Part shown: positions 50,335 to 50,773 of the stretch, piece by piece
Position numbering within the stretch: the first letter of the stretch is position 1
Layout: each line of letters begins with the position of its first letter
Source of the DNA: Bacteroidaceae bacterium
GTDB lineage: Bacteria > Bacteroidota > Bacteroidia > Bacteroidales > Bacteroidaceae
Assembly (NCBI GenBank): GCA_016280445.1
Contig: JAEEGS010000073.1
Span: 1 to 50,773, forward strand
Direction of reading: 5' to 3'
Length of the DNA: 50,773 bases
Translations under genes and position numbers: made by a program
The notes under the pieces: model-generated
The model's database searches: none
What the model was told of the DNA's origin: nothing
Seen by the model: only the letters and a program-made list of their open reading frames with translations

Positions 50335-50391
50335 CACTCGTTTTCTAAGAAACACAAATTCTTTATTTAATAACTATAAAAACAAAAGGTT

Positions 50392-50773
50392 ATGATAAGC
50401 TACAAAGACCTCGGTCTCGTGAATACCCGCGAGATGTTCAAGAGAGCTGTTGCAGGCGGTTATGCCATTCCAGCTTTCAACTTCAACACAATGGAGCAGA
50501 TGCAGGCTATCGTGATGGCTGCAGTGGAAACGAAGTCTCCTGTCATCATGCAGGTGTCAAAGGGTGCACGTAACTATGCAAACGGCACTATCCTCCGCAA
50601 CCTCGCCAAGGGTGCTGTAGAGTATGCTAAGGAACTCGGCTGTGAGCATCCTGAAATCGTTCTCCACCTCGACCACGGAGACAGCTTCGAACTCTGCAAG
50701 GACTGTATCGACAATGGTTTCTCTTCTGTGATGATTGACGGTTCTCCCCTCCCATACGAGGAGAACGTGGCAC
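50392..50773 (+). CDS. fba: Class II fructose-bisphosphate aldolase, 5' part
   Basis: The first 127 codons of a gene cut by the window edge. MISYKDLGLVNTREMFKRAV, YAIPAFNFNTMEQMQAIV and VLHLDHGDSFELCKDCI match class II aldolases; the HLDHG segment carries the catalytic Asp and first zinc-binding His. The enzyme splits fructose-1,6-bisphosphate in glycolysis. It has its own upstream -7 box. Confidence 0.9.
   Translation, partial: MISYKDLGLVNTREMFKRAVAGGYAIPAFNFNTMEQMQAIVMAAVETKSPVIMQVSKGARNYANGTILRNLAKGAVEYAKELGCEHPEIVLHLDHGDSFELCKDCIDNGFSSVMIDGSPLPYEENVA

Larger units (their letters stand above)
50038..50391. other. Divergent rpmE2/fba promoter region
   Basis: A 354-nt gap with the two promoters listed separately. 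Between them are AT-rich text and a small direct repeat of CTCTAAACT words (50290-50320) just before the aldolase -7 box. No gene is seen. Confidence 0.6.

Overview
The window is chromosomal DNA from a member of the Bacteroidota, most likely Prevotellaceae (Prevotella/Segatella type). Three things support this. Many genes are preceded by the phylum's own promoter, a -7 box TAnnTTTG about 19-21 nt after a TTG/TTTG -33 box. Several families are typical of the phylum: DUF4494, an S16 protein with a long charged tail, type B L31, and a GDE/GT4/GH57 glycogen cluster. There is also a complete Rnf operon. The genus is inferred, not shown.

Layout. 1-4561: an HU-like protein, then a possible galacturonate salvage set (GHMP kinase with a galacturonokinase-like signature, nucleotidyltransferase, UDP-uronate 4-epimerase), with a GxxExxY gene wedged in. 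4562-8930: an accessory island. An AT-rich three-gene operon (Cys-rich methyltransferase-like protein, DUF1848 protein, TIR protein) and a truncated AlbA_2 gene lie between direct copies of a hairpin repeat, inside a larger pair of about 200-bp inverted repeats. 8935-13452: recF, tRNA-Gly(CCC), NhaD-type antiporter, short MiaA-like protein, diacylglycerol kinase-like protein. 13533-19196: a Crp/Fnr regulator divergent from the glycogen/alpha-glucan operon. 19197-20445: a four-helix-bundle gene flanked on both sides by arrays with TAGG every 10 nt. 20446-24513: BadF-type kinase, manC, PagL-like outer-membrane protein, rpsP. 24791-30717: rseC and rnfBCDGEA. 30718-39671: a defence locus with a gene remnant, type III-like Res and Mod, and a 1182-residue SIR2 protein in one operon. 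40027-43866: HD hydrolase, DUF4494-yggS, a second Crp/Fnr protein, a D-2-hydroxyacid dehydrogenase. 43971-49602: a minus-strand surface-glycan operon (flippase and four glycosyltransferases). 49783-50773: rpmE2 and the start of a class II aldolase gene.

How the parts work together. Housekeeping parts cover glycogen turnover, Na+/H+-linked energetics (Rnf, NhaD), GDP-mannose supply and glycan export. Two accessory regions each end in an NAD-degrading-type effector: TIR (4906-7546) and SIR2 (36123-39671). The first has no architecture I recognise and is the best candidate for an undescribed system. The second couples a known anti-phage effector type to restriction-modification. At least six families of short non-coding repeats sit at the edges of the accessory genes. 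In places they reach into genes: one supplies a stop codon, one adds about 22 codons to the epimerase, and two separate recF from its downstream partner.

All calls come from reading the sequence and remembered family features. No database search or alignment program was run.
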